Notes: generated by a model not told the origin, from the letters alone. 64,000 nucleotides of DNA from Streptomyces sp. NBC_01460 (GCF_036227405.1 NZ_CP109473.1:1736001-1800000); one strand, 5' to 3'; shown: positions 52,415-62,147, numbered from the stretch's first letter. Numbers and translations: made by a program.

Positions 52415-53695
52415 TCAGGACCGTCCTCCGCGGATCACCCCCGCCGCCTTGTCACGCAGCGCGTACGCCCCGTCCAGCACGCTGCCCCGGGAGCGGTGGA
52501 CCGCACCGCGCAGCACGCTCCGCGCTCCCCCTCCTCCGCCCCGCGAGGCCAGCTCGGTGAAGAGCCTCTCGTGCCGCTCCGCGATCGGCGCCGGATCGAA
52601 CCTCGCGGCGGAGACCCTCGCGGCGCGGCCCATCCGGTGCCGCAGGTCGTCGTCGTCGATCAGGCCGAGCAGGGCCCTGGCGAAGGCGCCGGTGTCCCCG
52701 AGCGGCACCAGTCGCCCGTCCGTGCCGTCGTCGATGATTTCGGCGGGGCCGTGGGGGCAGTCCGTCGCCACGACCGGCACCCCGCAGCGCATGGCCTCCA
52801 CGATGGTCATGCCGAACGACTCCCGCTCGGAGGTGACGGCGGCGATGGAGCTCCGGGGCCACTCCGCCTCCATCGGGTCGACCGAACCCATGAGGACCAC
52901 CCGCTCCCGGAGGCCGAGCTCGTCGACGAGCGCGCGCAGGGGCTGCTGCTCGTTCCCGGACGCGTCGCCCGCGCCGTAGATCCGCAGCCGCCACTCCGGG
53001 CGCACCGCCGCGACCTCGGCGAAGGCCCGGACCAGGACGTCGTACCGCTTGACCCGGTGCAGCCGGCCGGCCGCCACGATCCACTTGGCGTCGCAGTCGG
53101 CGGGCGGGCCGGCCGGCTCGGGCACGCTGTTCGGGATGGCCTCGATCCGTACGCCGGGCAGCCGCAGCCTGCCGCGGTAGTCGCGGGCGTCGGCCCCGGT
53201 CACGGTCGTGACGGCGTCGAGCAGTCTGTAGCGGTGGCTGATCTCCCTGCGCAGCCGGTAGCCGTGGCTCTCGAGGGTGAGGTGCTCCTGGCCGACGCGC
53301 ACCGGACCCCGCCGCGCCTCCCGGCTGATGTGGACGTTGAGACCGGGCCGTGTGCCGACGACGACATCGGCCTCCAGCCCGCCCAGATGAGCCGCGATAC
53401 GCCTGTCGGTGAGCCTGCTGTACTGCCCGTGCCGGGTGTCTCCCCGCGGGAACACCGACGCCGGCGCCTTGTGTTCGGCGGTCTCCCCCTCGTACCCCGG
53501 GCTCGACCCGCGCAGGTCGACGAGGTGCTTCATCCGTACTCCGGCGGGCGCGCCGAGCTTCGGGGCGTCGCGGTGCCGGAAGACGGAGACGATCTCGACG
53601 TCGTGCTGCTCCGCCAAGGTCCTGGCGAGCGTGAAGGTGGTACGGATCGTTCCCCCGATGCCGTACGCGTTGTGGAGCAGGAATGAAATGTGCAT
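52415..53695 (-). CDS. GT4-family glycosyltransferase
   Basis: 426-aa GT-B fold retaining glycosyltransferase. The N-terminal acceptor domain begins HISFLLHNAYGIGGTIRTTF. The C-terminal donor domain has AAGRLHRVKRYDVLVRAFAEV and the ERESFGMTIVEAMRCGVPVV motif (E-x7-E) that binds the nucleotide sugar. The C-terminal ~40 residues are basic (SRGSVLDGAYALRDKAAGV). No other glycan gene is adjacent, so the acceptor is unknown. Confidence 0.9.
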   Translation of the reverse strand: MHISFLLHNAYGIGGTIRTTFTLARTLAEQHDVEIVSVFRHRDAPKLGAPAGVRMKHLVDLRGSSPGYEGETAEHKAPASVFPRGDTRHGQYSRLTDRRIAAHLGGLEADVVVGTRPGLNVHISREARRGPVRVGQEHLTLESHGYRLRREISHRYRLLDAVTTVTGADARDYRGRLRLPGVRIEAIPNSVPEPAGPPADCDAKWIVAAGRLHRVKRYDVLVRAFAEVAAVRPEWRLRIYGAGDASGNEQQPLRALVDELGLRERVVLMGSVDPMEAEWPRSSIAAVTSERESFGMTIVEAMRCGVPVVATDCPHGPAEIIDDGTDGRLVPLGDTGAFARALLGLIDDDDLRHRMGRAARVSAARFDPAPIAERHERLFTELASRGGGGGARSVLRGAVHRSRGSVLDGAYALRDKAAGVIRGGRS

Positions 53696-53740
53696 TACGT
53701 AGTCGTTTCCCCTGGTCGACTGGTCTGCGACGGACCTTAC

Positions 53741-53760
53741 GTGCCGTCAGATGACGGCAC
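53741..53760. promoter_or_regulatory. 20-bp palindrome upstream of the glycosyltransferase gene
   Basis: GTGCCGTCA-GA-TGACGGCAC is a perfect inverted repeat 45 bp before the start codon. A second dyad ATTCG-AA-CGAAT lies at 53794-53805. Both are candidate operator sites or leader hairpins. Confidence 0.5.
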
Positions 53761-53995
53761 GGAGTTCGCACAGGAGTCGCACAGACCTGTGACATTCGAA
53801 CGAATACACGCACGTCAGAGGCCCGTGTTCGGAATATGTGACTCCGGATCACGTGTGCGATCTTCCGGCTCAACCGGTCCGCCGGCTCCGGCACTTAATC
53901 TCCGGATTCACGCGTGACCCCGGCCCCGGGTCTTCCGTTGTCTCTTCATGAGCCGGGAACCGCCCGGCCCACGCACCGAGTTCGAGGAGCCACCC

Positions 53996-54778
53996 GTGCC
54001 GCGCATGCTCGACGTCAGCGAGGACGTACGCGCCGAGATCGGCGATGCCGAAGCCGAACGGCTGCTCGTCGGCGACAGTGCCCCAGGCAGTTACGACTGC
54101 ACCTCGTGCCGCACTCCCGGCGACTCCGACCAGGAGCGCACCAGCACGGTGCTCTTCGTGGGCGAGGAGACCGCCGTTCTCGCGTTCGCCCACGCGACCT
54201 GCATCCCCTCGCAGGTGGTCCAGGTCGCGGAGGACCAGCTCCAGGGCGCCGTGCGGTCCATCACCGGCAGCGAGCCACAGAACCCGGAGGGTCTCATGCC
54301 CGAACAGGCCGTCCTCGGCATCACCAGCGGTCTCGTCCTGATCGAGGACGACCTCCGCCCGGCCCTGGTCGTCGAACCGACGGGGCCGATCGCCCGGCCG
54401 GGCACGGACGGCAGCGGCGGGGACCAGTTCCTCCAGCTGCTGCTGGAACAGGGCTTCCTCCCCACACCCCATCTGAACCGGCTGCCGGGCGTCCTCCCCG
54501 GCTGGTCCGTGCTCCTCGCCATGGGACAGCTGCACGCCGTGCTGCAGCCCGGCGCGGGCGGCGGCAACCCGGTCGCCTGGTGGCAGGCCCACCAGCCGCT
54601 CCAGGTCACCGACGGCTGGCGGGCCGCCGCGAACAAGTCGCAGAGCGTGCTGGTCTTCGCCGCGCCCGCGGGTTCCATCGGCCAGCAGCCGCGCGAGGAC
54701 CTGCTCCGCGACGCGCTGGACAAGGCCGCCGTCAACGGCCTGCTGGTCGCCGCGACGATGCCGCTGGCCGGGACCTGA
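53996..54778 (+). CDS. Conserved hypothetical protein with Cys motifs
   Basis: 260-aa cytosolic protein, not recognised as a named family. It has YDCTSCRTPGD near the N-terminus and FAHATC later, which could form a zinc site (CxxC plus HxxC). Two hydrophobic-strand-rich lobes follow (AVLGITSGLVLIEDDLRPAL and WSVLLAMGQLHAVLQPG). The GTG at 53996 is preferred because GAGGAG lies eight bases upstream; an in-frame ATG at 53948 would add 16 Pro/Glu-rich residues. Confidence 0.72.
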   Translation: MPRMLDVSEDVRAEIGDAEAERLLVGDSAPGSYDCTSCRTPGDSDQERTSTVLFVGEETAVLAFAHATCIPSQVVQVAEDQLQGAVRSITGSEPQNPEGLMPEQAVLGITSGLVLIEDDLRPALVVEPTGPIARPGTDGSGGDQFLQLLLEQGFLPTPHLNRLPGVLPGWSVLLAMGQLHAVLQPGAGGGNPVAWWQAHQPLQVTDGWRAAANKSQSVLVFAAPAGSIGQQPREDLLRDALDKAAVNGLLVAATMPLAGT

Positions 54779-54915
54779 GCGTGTCCGGGCAGCCCTCCCC
54801 TGCCCGCCGAACAGCGTTTTCTCCGTCCGGCCCGCATCCGACGGGCGGTGAGGTCGTTGGCACCTACGTGCACTCATATGACCCTTCTCGCCATCAGCAG
54901 ACCCCGATTCCGGCC

Positions 54916-55221
54916 ATGCGCCCGTCGCAGGAGCCCTCGGGCGGCAAGTCCCCCACCCCGATCTACGACGCCCTGTACTCCGAGTACAGGCGATCGTTCC
55001 GGGCGCTTCCCGGGGACCGCACGGGTGAGGAGAATCTCGGCTTCAGAACGTTCGGCATCGGGATGTTCGGCAGCCGTGCACCACTGAGCGGCCGTACGGC
55101 GGCGAACGCCCAGGGAAGCCACAGCGCGGGCGGGAGCAACCCGGGTTCCTGGCAGCGGGTCGGACGCCACGCCGGGCGCGCCCGGCCCGCGGCGCTGCCG
55201 CCCGGGTCCACGGACGCCTGA
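54916..55221 (+). CDS. Small conserved Streptomyces protein (PIYDALYSEYRRSF type)
   Basis: 101 aa. The conserved core PTPIYDALYSEYRRSFRALP, then GDRTGEENLGF, is followed by a Gly/Ala/Ser-rich low-complexity tail. This type of small protein recurs in Streptomyces genomes without known function. No ribosome-binding site supports the ATG used here, and an in-frame GTG at 54868 is possible. Confidence 0.55.
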   Translation: MRPSQEPSGGKSPTPIYDALYSEYRRSFRALPGDRTGEENLGFRTFGIGMFGSRAPLSGRTAANAQGSHSAGGSNPGSWQRVGRHAGRARPAALPPGSTDA

Positions 55222-55240
55222 CGCCACGGCCGTCCGACGG

Positions 55241-55297
55241 CACGACGAAGCCCCTGACCATCCGTTTCCGCGGCGGATGATCAGGGGCTTCGTCGTG
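55241..55297. terminator. Long terminator downstream of der
   Basis: 24-bp arms (55241-55264 and 55274-55297) pair with a single mismatch around a 9-nt loop; the outer part reads CACGACGAAGCCCC / GGGGCTTCGTCGTG. It serves the convergent der operon and the small gene. Confidence 0.75.
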
Positions 55298-55305
55298 GCG
55301 CTACC

Positions 55306-56775
55306 TCACTTCTTGCGGCCGCGCTTCTCGCGCACCCGCACCGAGATGTGCAGCGGCGTGCCCTCGAAGCCGAACTCCTCGCGCAGACGGCGTTCCACGA
55401 AGCGGCGGTAGCCGTGCTCCAGGAAGCCGGACGAGAAGAGCACGAACCGGGGCGGCTTGGTGCCCGCCTGGGTGCCGAAGAGGATGCGGGGCTGCTTGCC
55501 GCCGCGCACCGGGTGCGGGTGGGAGGCGACGATCTCACCGAGGAAGGCGTTCAGCCTGCCGGTGGGGACACGGGTCTCCCAGCCCTCGATCGCGGTCTCG
55601 ATCGCCGGGACCAGCTTCTCCATGTGGCGGCCCGTGACGGCCGAGACGTTGACGCGGGGCGCCCAGGCGACCTGCGCGAGCTCCGTCTCGATCTCGCGCT
55701 CCAGGTAGTAGCGGCGCTCCTCGTCGAGGGTGTCCCACTTGTTGAAGGCGAGCACGATCGCGCGGCCGGCCTCCACCGCCATGGTGACGATCCGCTGGTC
55801 CTGGACGCTGATGGACTCGCTCGAGTCGATCAGGATGACGGCGACCTCGGCCTTCTCCACGGCGGCCGCGGTGCGCAGCGAGGCGTAGTAGTCCGCGCCC
55901 TCCTGGAGGTGGACCTTGCGGCGGATGCCGGCCGTGTCGATGAACTTCCAGGTGATGCCGCCGAGCTCGATCAGCTCGTCGACCGGGTCGCGCGTGGTGC
56001 CGGCGAGCGAGTTGACGACGACGCGGTCCTCGTTGGCCACCTTGTTGAGGAGCGAGGACTTGCCGACGTTGGGACGGCCGATGAGCGCGATGCGGCGCGG
56101 GCCGCCGAGCGCGGCGCCGAAGGACTGGGCCGGGGCCTCGGGCAGGGCCTCCAGGACGGCGTCCAGCATGTCGCCGGTGCCTCGGCCGTGTAGGGAGGAG
56201 ACCGGGTGCGGCTCGCCGAGGCCCAGCGACCAGAGCGCGGTGGCGTCGGCCTCGCCGCTCTGTCCGTCGACCTTGTTGGCGCAGAGGACCACGGGCTTGC
56301 CGGCGCGGCGCAGCAGCTTCACGACGGCCTCGTCGGTGTCGGTGGCGCCGACGGTGGCGTCGACCACGAAGACGACCGCGTCGGCCGTCTCGATGGCGTA
56401 CTCGGCCTGGGCGGCGACGGAGGCGTCGAGGCCCAGTACGTCCTGCTCCCAGCCACCGGTGTCGACGACCTTGAAGCGGCGGCCGGCCCACTCGGCCTCG
56501 TAGCTGACGCGGTCACGGGTGACACCGGGCTTGTCCTGGACGACGGCCTCGCGGCGGCCGATGATCCGGTTCACCAGGGTCGACTTGCCGACGTTCGGGC
56601 GGCCGACGACGGCGAGCGCGGGAAGCGGCCCGTGACCGGCCTCACCGATCGCGCCCTCGACGTCCTCGGGGTCGAACCCCTCCTGCGCGGCGAGCTCCAT
56701 GAACTCCGCGTACTCGGCATCGCCAAGTGCTCCGTGCTCGTGGTCCGAGCCGCCGGAGTGAATCTGGTCGTTCAT
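55306..56775 (-). CDS. der: Ribosome biogenesis GTPase Der (EngA)
   Basis: 489-aa double GTPase needed for 50S subunit maturation. The first G domain has [29 protein letters not shown] and NKVD. The second has [35 protein letters not shown] and FNKWD. The KH-like C-terminal domain ends in a basic REKRGRKK. An acidic ~50-residue N-terminal extension ([20 protein letters not shown]) is usual for actinobacterial Der. Last gene of the aroH-tyrA-cmk-plsC-der block. Confidence 0.96.
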   Translation of the reverse strand: MNDQIHSGGSDHEHGALGDAEYAEFMELAAQEGFDPEDVEGAIGEAGHGPLPALAVVGRPNVGKSTLVNRIIGRREAVVQDKPGVTRDRVSYEAEWAGRRFKVVDTGGWEQDVLGLDASVAAQAEYAIETADAVVFVVDATVGATDTDEAVVKLLRRAGKPVVLCANKVDGQSGEADATALWSLGLGEPHPVSSLHGRGTGDMLDAVLEALPEAPAQSFGAALGGPRRIALIGRPNVGKSSLLNKVANEDRVVVNSLAGTTRDPVDELIELGGITWKFIDTAGIRRKVHLQEGADYYASLRTAAAVEKAEVAVILIDSSESISVQDQRIVTMAVEAGRAIVLAFNKWDTLDEERRYYLEREIETELAQVAWAPRVNVSAVTGRHMEKLVPAIETAIEGWETRVPTGRLNAFLGEIVASHPHPVRGGKQPRILFGTQAGTKPPRFVLFSSGFLEHGYRRFVERRLREEFGFEGTPLHISVRVREKRGRKK

Positions 56776-56831
56776 GAAGTCCGTTCCTCTTTGCATCATC
56801 ATCGATGGGCCACGATCGCGCGGCCCACTAC

Positions 56832-57500
56832 TCAAGTCTTAACAGGGCGCCCGGTGAGGCGCCTGGCGTTTTCCAGGTGTGCGGTCAGCTCGGCCTGGAT
56901 CCGCAGTGTCGCCTCGTCCAGCGCCTTCCTGGTGCGCCGCCCGCTGCCGTCACCGGCCTGGAAGGCGTCACCGAAGACGACGTCGACCCGGCTGCGCAGC
57001 GGAGGCAGCGCCCGTACCAACCGTCCACGGCGCTCCGTGCTTCCCAGGACCGCGACGGGGACGATGGGCGCCCCGCCGCGCACCGCGAAGTACGCGAGCC
57101 CCGCACGCAGGGAGGCGAAGTCGCCTTCGCCCCTGGTGCCCTCGGGGAAGATCCCGAGGACGCCGCCGTCGTCCAGCACGCCGAGTGCCTGCGTGATGGC
57201 GGTGCGGTCGACGGTCGTGCGGTCCACCTTCAGCTGACCGATTCCGCGCAGGAACGGGTCGAGGGGGCCGACGAACGCCTCCTTCTTGATCAGGAAGTGG
57301 ACGGGCCGGGGCGCGGTGCCCATCAGCATCGGTCCGTCGAGATTGTGCGCGTGGTTCACCGCGAGTATGACGGGTCCCGTGGTGGGGACCCGCCACGCGC
57401 CGAGCACGCGGGGCCTGAAGAGCCCGTACATGAGCCCGATGCCGATCCCGCGCCCGACGGCCGCACCGCGCAACGTCGGCGCGGCAGTGGCTTCGGTCAC
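56832..57500 (-). CDS. 1-acyl-sn-glycerol-3-phosphate acyltransferase-like protein
   Basis: 222-aa PlsC-family acyltransferase. It has the catalytic H-x4-D motif in [12 protein letters not shown] and the substrate motif [14 protein letters not shown] hydrophobic N-terminal stretch gives membrane association. It transfers an acyl chain to lysophosphatidate in phospholipid synthesis, or a related acceptor. The GTG start overlaps the cmk stop by 4 bp. Conserved between cmk and der in actinomycetes. Confidence 0.9.
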   Translation of the reverse strand: MTEATAAPTLRGAAVGRGIGIGLMYGLFRPRVLGAWRVPTTGPVILAVNHAHNLDGPMLMGTAPRPVHFLIKKEAFVGPLDPFLRGIGQLKVDRTTVDRTAITQALGVLDDGGVLGIFPEGTRGEGDFASLRAGLAYFAVRGGAPIVPVAVLGSTERRGRLVRALPPLRSRVDVVFGDAFQAGDGSGRRTRKALDEATLRIQAELTAHLENARRLTGRPVKT

Positions 57501-58213
57501 TTCGCGGCCTGCTTCTCCCCGACGAGGGTGACGACGCACTCGATGACCTGCGTGAGGGTCAGGTCGGTGGTGTCCACCTCGACGGCGTCGCCGGCCTTGG
57601 CCAGCGGCGAGGTCTTGCGGCCGGAGTCGGCGGCGTCCCGCTTGACCAGCGCCTCCTGGGTGGCCGCCAGGTCGGAACCCTTGAGCTCACCGCTGCGGCG
57701 GGCGGCGCGCGCCTCGGGGGACGCGGTCAGGAAGATCTTGATGTCGGCGTCGGGCAGCACGGTCGTGCCGATGTCACGGCCCTCGACGACGATGCCCCGC
57801 TCGGCCTCGGCGGCGATGGTGCGCTGCAGCTCGGTGATCAGGGTGCGCACCTCGGGCACGGCGCTGACCGCGCTGACCTTGGAGGTGACCTCCTGGGTGC
57901 GGATCGGGCCCGAGGCGTCCTCGCCGTCGACGGTGATCGTCGGAGCGGACGGGTCCGTCCCGGAGACGATGACCGGCTTGGCGGCGGCCGTGGCGATCTC
58001 GGCCGCGTCCGTCACGTCGATGCCGTTGTTCAGCATCCACCACGTGATCGCCCGGTACTGGGCGCCCGTGTCCAGGTAGCTCAGGCCGAGCTGGGCGGCG
58101 ACGGCCTTGGAGGTGCTCGACTTGCCGGTGCCGGAGGGGCCGTCGATGGCGACGATCACTGCGGCCGGGGCGGTCCGGGCGGCGGCGCTTACGGTTTCCA
58201 CGGTGGTGGACAC
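57497..58213 (-). CDS. cmk: Cytidylate kinase
   Basis: 238-aa (d)CMP kinase. P-loop AIDGPSGTGKSSTSKAVA, the YLDTGAQYRAITWWMLNN CMP-binding region, GIVVEGRDIGTTVLPDAD and the KIFLTASPEARAARR lid region are all present. The GTG at 58213 is used; an upstream in-frame ATG at 58243 would add ten poorly conserved residues. Part of the conserved der block. Confidence 0.94.
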   Translation of the reverse strand: MSTTVETVSAAARTAPAAVIVAIDGPSGTGKSSTSKAVAAQLGLSYLDTGAQYRAITWWMLNNGIDVTDAAEIATAAAKPVIVSGTDPSAPTITVDGEDASGPIRTQEVTSKVSAVSAVPEVRTLITELQRTIAAEAERGIVVEGRDIGTTVLPDADIKIFLTASPEARAARRSGELKGSDLAATQEALVKRDAADSGRKTSPLAKAGDAVEVDTTDLTLTQVIECVVTLVGEKQAAK

Positions 58214-58324
58214 CTTCCTGGTACGCGGGGGTGGGTGGAGCATGGCAGGGCAGACTGGGGGCGGCCTCCCTCAAGGTTACCGAGTGCCGGAAGCGCGTTT
58301 GTACCCCTGTCTCCGGGACGGTCC

Positions 58325-59413
58325 TCAGTGCCGGATCGACCAGCCGCGCTCGCTGAGGGCGGTGCTCAGCGCGGGTGCGGCGCTCGGCTCGACCATCAGC
58401 TGGACGAGTCCGGCCTGCTGACCGGTGGCGTGCTCGATGCGGACGTCCTCGATGTTGACGCCGGCCTTCCCCGCGTCGGCGAAGATCGCGGCCAGTTCGC
58501 CCGGCCGGTCGCTGATGAGCACGGCGACGACCTCGTACGACGCCGGGGCGGCCCCGTGCTTGCCGGGGACCCTGACGCGGCCCGCGTTGCCCCGGCGCAG
58601 GACGTCCTCGATGCCCTCGGTGCCCGTGCGGCGCTCGTCCTCGTCGGCGGACTGGAGGCCGCGCAGCGCCCGGACCGTCTCGTCCAGGTCGGTGGCGACG
58701 CCCGCCAGCACGTCGGCCACCGGGCCGGGGTTGGCGGAGAGGATCTCCACCCACATCCGGGGGTCGGAGGCCGCGATGCGCGTGACGTCCCTGATCCCCT
58801 GGCCGCACAGGCGTACGGCGGTCTCGTCGGCCTCCTCCAGCCGGGCGGCGACCATCGAGGAGATCAGCTGCGGGGTGTGCGAGACCAGGGCCACGGCACG
58901 GTCGTGGGCGTCGGCGTCCATGACCACCGGGACGGCCCGGCAGAGCGCGACCAGTTCCAGGGCGAGGTTGAGGACCTCGGTGTCGGTCTCCCGGGTCGGG
59001 GTGAGGACCCAGGGGCGGCCCTCGAAGAGGTCGGCGGTGGCCGCGAGGGGCCCGGAGCGCTCCTTGCCGGCCATGGGGTGGGTGCCGATGTACGGCGTGA
59101 GGTCGACGCCGAGTGCCTCCAGCTCGCGGCGCGGGCCGCCCTTGACGCTGGCGACGTCGAGGTAGGCGCGGGCGATCCCGTCCCGCATGGCCGTGGCGAG
59201 CACGGAGGCGGTGTGGGCGGGCGGTACGGCGACGATCGCCAGGTCGACGGGGCCGTCGGGCGCCTCGTCCGTCGTACCGGCGCCGAGCGCGGCGGCGGTC
59301 TGCGCCGAGGACGCGTCACGGTCGGCCAGGTACACCTGGATGCCGCGCCCCGCGAGGGCGAGGGCCGCCGAGGTGCCGACCAGGCCCGTTCCGATGACGA
59401 GGGCTGTTCTCAC
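58325..59413 (-). CDS. tyrA: Prephenate dehydrogenase
   Basis: 362-aa NAD-dependent prephenate dehydrogenase for tyrosine synthesis. The N-terminal Rossmann motif is VIGTGLVGTSAALALAGRG. The catalytic/substrate segments are YIGTHPMAGKERSGP and VSHTPQLISSMVAARL. The C-terminal ~70 residues form an ACT-type regulatory domain (VVAVLISDRPGELAAIFADA). The GTG start overlaps the aroH stop (GTGA), coupling it to chorismate mutase. Confidence 0.95.
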   Translation of the reverse strand: MRTALVIGTGLVGTSAALALAGRGIQVYLADRDASSAQTAAALGAGTTDEAPDGPVDLAIVAVPPAHTASVLATAMRDGIARAYLDVASVKGGPRRELEALGVDLTPYIGTHPMAGKERSGPLAATADLFEGRPWVLTPTRETDTEVLNLALELVALCRAVPVVMDADAHDRAVALVSHTPQLISSMVAARLEEADETAVRLCGQGIRDVTRIAASDPRMWVEILSANPGPVADVLAGVATDLDETVRALRGLQSADEDERRTGTEGIEDVLRRGNAGRVRVPGKHGAAPASYEVVAVLISDRPGELAAIFADAGKAGVNIEDVRIEHATGQQAGLVQLMVEPSAAPALSTALSERGWSIRH

Positions 59414-59772
59414 TGGGCGATGTCCTTGCGGAGGGCGCCGGTGGCGCCGAGATAGACGTGGCCGATCTCGGCCTTGGAGAGATACGTCTCCACGTGGGCG
59501 AGTATGCGGACGACACGGGGCATGGCCCCGTCGATGTCCAGTTCCTGGGCGCAGATCAGCGGTACGTCGACGATGCCGAGCCCGCGGGCGGCGGCTGCCG
59601 GGAAATCGCTGTGCAGGTCGGGGGTGGCGGTGAACCAGACGCTGATCAGGTCGTCGGCGACGAGCTGGTTGCGCTCCAGCACAGCGGTGAGGAGCTCGCT
59701 CACCCGCTCGTCCATGTGAGCGGCTTCGTCCCGCTCCAGCTGGACGGCTCCACGGACTGCTCGTACCGCCAC
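59410..59772 (-). CDS. aroH: Chorismate mutase, AroH type
   Basis: 120-aa monofunctional chorismate mutase of the trimeric AroH class. It has the family's VRAVRGAVQLERDE N-terminus, LISVWFTATPDLHSDFPAAA and VPLICAQELDIDGAMPRVVR, with the active-site Arg residues and C-terminal HVYLGATGALRKDIA. GAGAGG lies six bases before the GTG. First gene of the aroH-tyrA-cmk-plsC-der block, making prephenate for TyrA. Confidence 0.94.
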   Translation of the reverse strand: MAVRAVRGAVQLERDEAAHMDERVSELLTAVLERNQLVADDLISVWFTATPDLHSDFPAAAARGLGIVDVPLICAQELDIDGAMPRVVRILAHVETYLSKAEIGHVYLGATGALRKDIAQ

Positions 59773-60019
59773 GTCGTACCTCTCGTCGCCTCGTTCTGTG
59801 TGCCCTTTCAGCCTAGAGGGGTGACGGGTGGGCCGGTCACCGGTGCCCTGTCCGTGAGACGCGGGCCGGGACGCCCGACCCGGGTGGGCCGCGCGACGGG
59901 ACGCCGCTCCGCGGCCCACCCGGTCGGGCGCATCCACCGCCGGGTTGCCGGGCCCGGACGCCGGGCGGGGTGACGATGCCTGTCATCGGTCCCTGCACGA
60001 CCACCCCGCGAGGAGAAGC

Positions 60020-60457
60020 ATGAACGCACGGCGAAGGACGGTCCTGACCGCGGGAGCGGCGGCGCTGGTGACCGGCTGCGGCTCGTCCGGCGACGGGGGC
60101 GGCGGCGAGGAGAGCTCCTCTGCCGCCTCCGGGGACGCCAGTCCCCCGTCCGCCTCCGGGGACGCGGAGCTGACGACGGCCTCCCAGATCCCGGCGGGGG
60201 GCGGGAAGATCTTCAAGGACCGCAAGGTCGTGGTGACCCAGCCGGTCGCCGGGGAGTTCAAGGCCTTCTCCGCGGTGTGCACCCATGCGGGCTGCATCGT
60301 CTCCTCGGTCACCGACGGCACCATCGACTGCGCCTGCCACGGCAGCCGGTTCAGCATCGAGGACGGGGCCGTCGAGCAGGGCCCGGCCACGCGCGCCCTG
60401 CCGGCCGAACGGATCACCGTCGAGGGCGACAGCATCCGGCTGGGGCAGGGCGCGTAG
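60020..60457 (+). CDS. Rieske [2Fe-2S] lipoprotein
   Basis: 145-aa exported Rieske protein. The N-terminus combines a twin-arginine-like RRRT start with lipobox VTGC, followed by a Gly/Ser linker. The Rieske domain has both ligand motifs: CTHAGC (Cys-x-His) and CACHGSRF (Cys-x2-His), binding a 2Fe-2S cluster outside the membrane. GAGGAGAA precedes the ATG. Such small lipoproteins are common in Streptomyces; the redox partner is unknown. The next gene begins 10 bp downstream. Confidence 0.92.
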   Translation: MNARRRTVLTAGAAALVTGCGSSGDGGGGEESSSAASGDASPPSASGDAELTTASQIPAGGGKIFKDRKVVVTQPVAGEFKAFSAVCTHAGCIVSSVTDGTIDCACHGSRFSIEDGAVEQGPATRALPAERITVEGDSIRLGQGA

Positions 60458-60467
60458 CCTCGCGCGC

Positions 60468-61160
60468 ATGATCACCCCTGATGGCGCGCGGCTCGTGCGG
60501 GAGCACACCGTCTACGCGTGTGTGATGGGCTCCCGCGCGTTCGGACTGGCCACCGAGGACAGCGACACCGACCGGCGCGGGGTGTTCCTCGCGCCGACCC
60601 CGCTGTTCTGGGGCTTCACGAAGCCGCCCTCCCATGTCGAGGGGCCGGCCGACGAGCAGTTCTCCTGGGAGCTGGAGCGCTTCTGCGAGCTGGCGCTGCG
60701 GGCCAACCCCAATGTGCTGGAGTGCCTGCACTCCCCGCTCGTGGAGCGGATCGACGCCACGGGCGAGGAGCTCCTCGGGCTCCGCGACGCCTTCCTGTCC
60801 CGGCAGGCCCACGGGACGTTCGCGCGCTACGCGCTGGGCCAGCGCCGGAAGCTGGAGGCCGATGTCCGCGTGCACGGCGCTCCACGCTGGAAGCACGCCA
60901 TGCATCTGTTGCGGCTGCTGGCGTCGAGCCGGGAGCTGCTGCGGACGGGTGAGCTGCGGATCGGGGTGGGGGACGCGCGCGAGGACCTGCTGGCGGTGAA
61001 GCGGGGCGAGGTCCCGTGGGCCGAGGTGGCGCGCCGGATGGCGCGCCTGGCCGACGAGAACGACGAGGCGGCCTCCCGTTCCCCGCTCCCGCCGGAGCCG
61101 GACCGGGAGCGGGTGGAGGCGTTCCTGGTCCGGGCCCGGCGGGCGTCGGCGGGCGGGTGA
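60468..61160 (+). CDS. Pol-beta-superfamily nucleotidyltransferase
   Basis: 230-aa protein. The N-terminal nucleotidyltransferase motif GSRAFGLATEDSDTDRRGVF has G-S and D-x-D metal ligands. It is followed by a helical region (FSWELERFCELALRANPNVL, KHAMHLLRLLASSRELLRTG). The type belongs to the NTases linked in comparative genomics to RNA repair. A second member (minus strand, 62.7-63.5 kb) and an ADP-ribosylglycohydrolase gene lie nearby. It follows the Rieske gene by 10 bp and is convergent with the methyltransferase gene, with one base between stops. Confidence 0.85.
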   Translation: MITPDGARLVREHTVYACVMGSRAFGLATEDSDTDRRGVFLAPTPLFWGFTKPPSHVEGPADEQFSWELERFCELALRANPNVLECLHSPLVERIDATGEELLGLRDAFLSRQAHGTFARYALGQRRKLEADVRVHGAPRWKHAMHLLRLLASSRELLRTGELRIGVGDAREDLLAVKRGEVPWAEVARRMARLADENDEAASRSPLPPEPDRERVEAFLVRARRASAGG

Positions 61161-61161
61161 C

Positions 61162-62100
61162 TCAGGGGGCGTCCGCGGGGCGGCGGGCCACCCAGAGCTG
61201 ACGGGTGGACCGTACGACCAGGTCCTCGCGGTGGCGCACGTCGCCCGGGCCGCCGTCGAGCAGGGTGGAGAGGGCGTCGAGGTCCGCGGGGTCGGCCCGG
61301 CCTTCGAGGGCGCCGCGGATGCGGCCGAGCACGAGGTGGGCGTACGTGCCGGCTTGGGCCGGCAGCGGGGCCCGCAGCTCCAGCGGCTCCGTGTGCTCCT
61401 GCTCGACGGTGAGTCCCGCCTCGGCCAGCAGGGTGCCCCAGTCGGCGCCCATGTGCGGCACCTGCTCGGCGTCGACCGCGCCGAGGGCCTCGCGGCAGCG
61501 CGCCTCCAGGCCGGGGCGGCCCACGACGGCGTCCTCCGGGAGGAAGCGCGGCATCCCGTCCATCTCCGCGACGGCGACGATTCCGCCGGGACGCAGTGCG
61601 GCGCGGACCCCGGCGAGGGCGGCGGCCGGGTCGTCGACGTGGTGCAGGGAGGCCGAGGCCCAGACGAGGTCGGCGTCCGTGATGCCGGCGAGCCCGGTGC
61701 CCGCGTCCGTCTCCAGGGTGCGCACCCGGTCGCCCAGGCCCTTCGCCCGGGCCCTCTCGGTGAGCAGGGCGAGCATCGCGGGAGAGCTGTCGACGGCGGT
61801 CACCCGCGCGTCGGGGAAACGTTCCAGCAGGGCGAACGTGCCGGTCCCGGTGCCCGCCCCGAGGTCGACGACGTGCGAGACCCGGTCGCGGGCGAGCTCG
61901 GCGATCCCGCTGGTCACCGCGGTGAGGTACGGGGCGAAGATCTCGGCGTCGAGGTCGAGCACGGCGACGAGGAGGGCGTCGTCCTGAGCGGTGTGCGCGT
62001 GGCCGTGCCCGTGACCGCCTCCGTGGCCGGGGTGGTCGCCGTGGCCGTGGTGGTGGGCGGGGCCGTGCGGCTCCGGGGCGTGGGATGTCGAACGTGTCAT
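61162..62100 (-). CDS. SAM-dependent methyltransferase with His-rich N-terminus
   Basis: 312 aa. The first 40 residues are a His/Gly/Pro-rich metal-binding-like tail with about 13 His (HHHGHGDHPGHGGG, then HGHGHAH). A class I methyltransferase follows with motif I VVDLGAGTGTGTFAL, TAVDSSPAML and the post-I ASASLHHVDDP. It starts 47 bp from the divergent XRE-cupin regulator gene; a TAGGCT -10-like hexamer (62113-62108) would make the transcript leaderless. Co-regulation by the XRE-cupin protein is likely. Substrate unknown. Confidence 0.85.
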   Translation of the reverse strand: MTRSTSHAPEPHGPAHHHGHGDHPGHGGGHGHGHAHTAQDDALLVAVLDLDAEIFAPYLTAVTSGIAELARDRVSHVVDLGAGTGTGTFALLERFPDARVTAVDSSPAMLALLTERARAKGLGDRVRTLETDAGTGLAGITDADLVWASASLHHVDDPAAALAGVRAALRPGGIVAVAEMDGMPRFLPEDAVVGRPGLEARCREALGAVDAEQVPHMGADWGTLLAEAGLTVEQEHTEPLELRAPLPAQAGTYAHLVLGRIRGALEGRADPADLDALSTLLDGGPGDVRHREDLVVRSTRQLWVARRPADAP

Positions 62101-62147
62101 GGGACCGAGCCTACGAGGATTTGCGCGCAGCGCATACGCTCTTGCCC

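Noticed and set aside
53794..53809. Second LexA box (TTCGAACGAAT) before the glycosyltransferase gene
   Set aside because: The left half fits TCGAAC but the right half does not match GTTCGA. It is better described as a short dyad.
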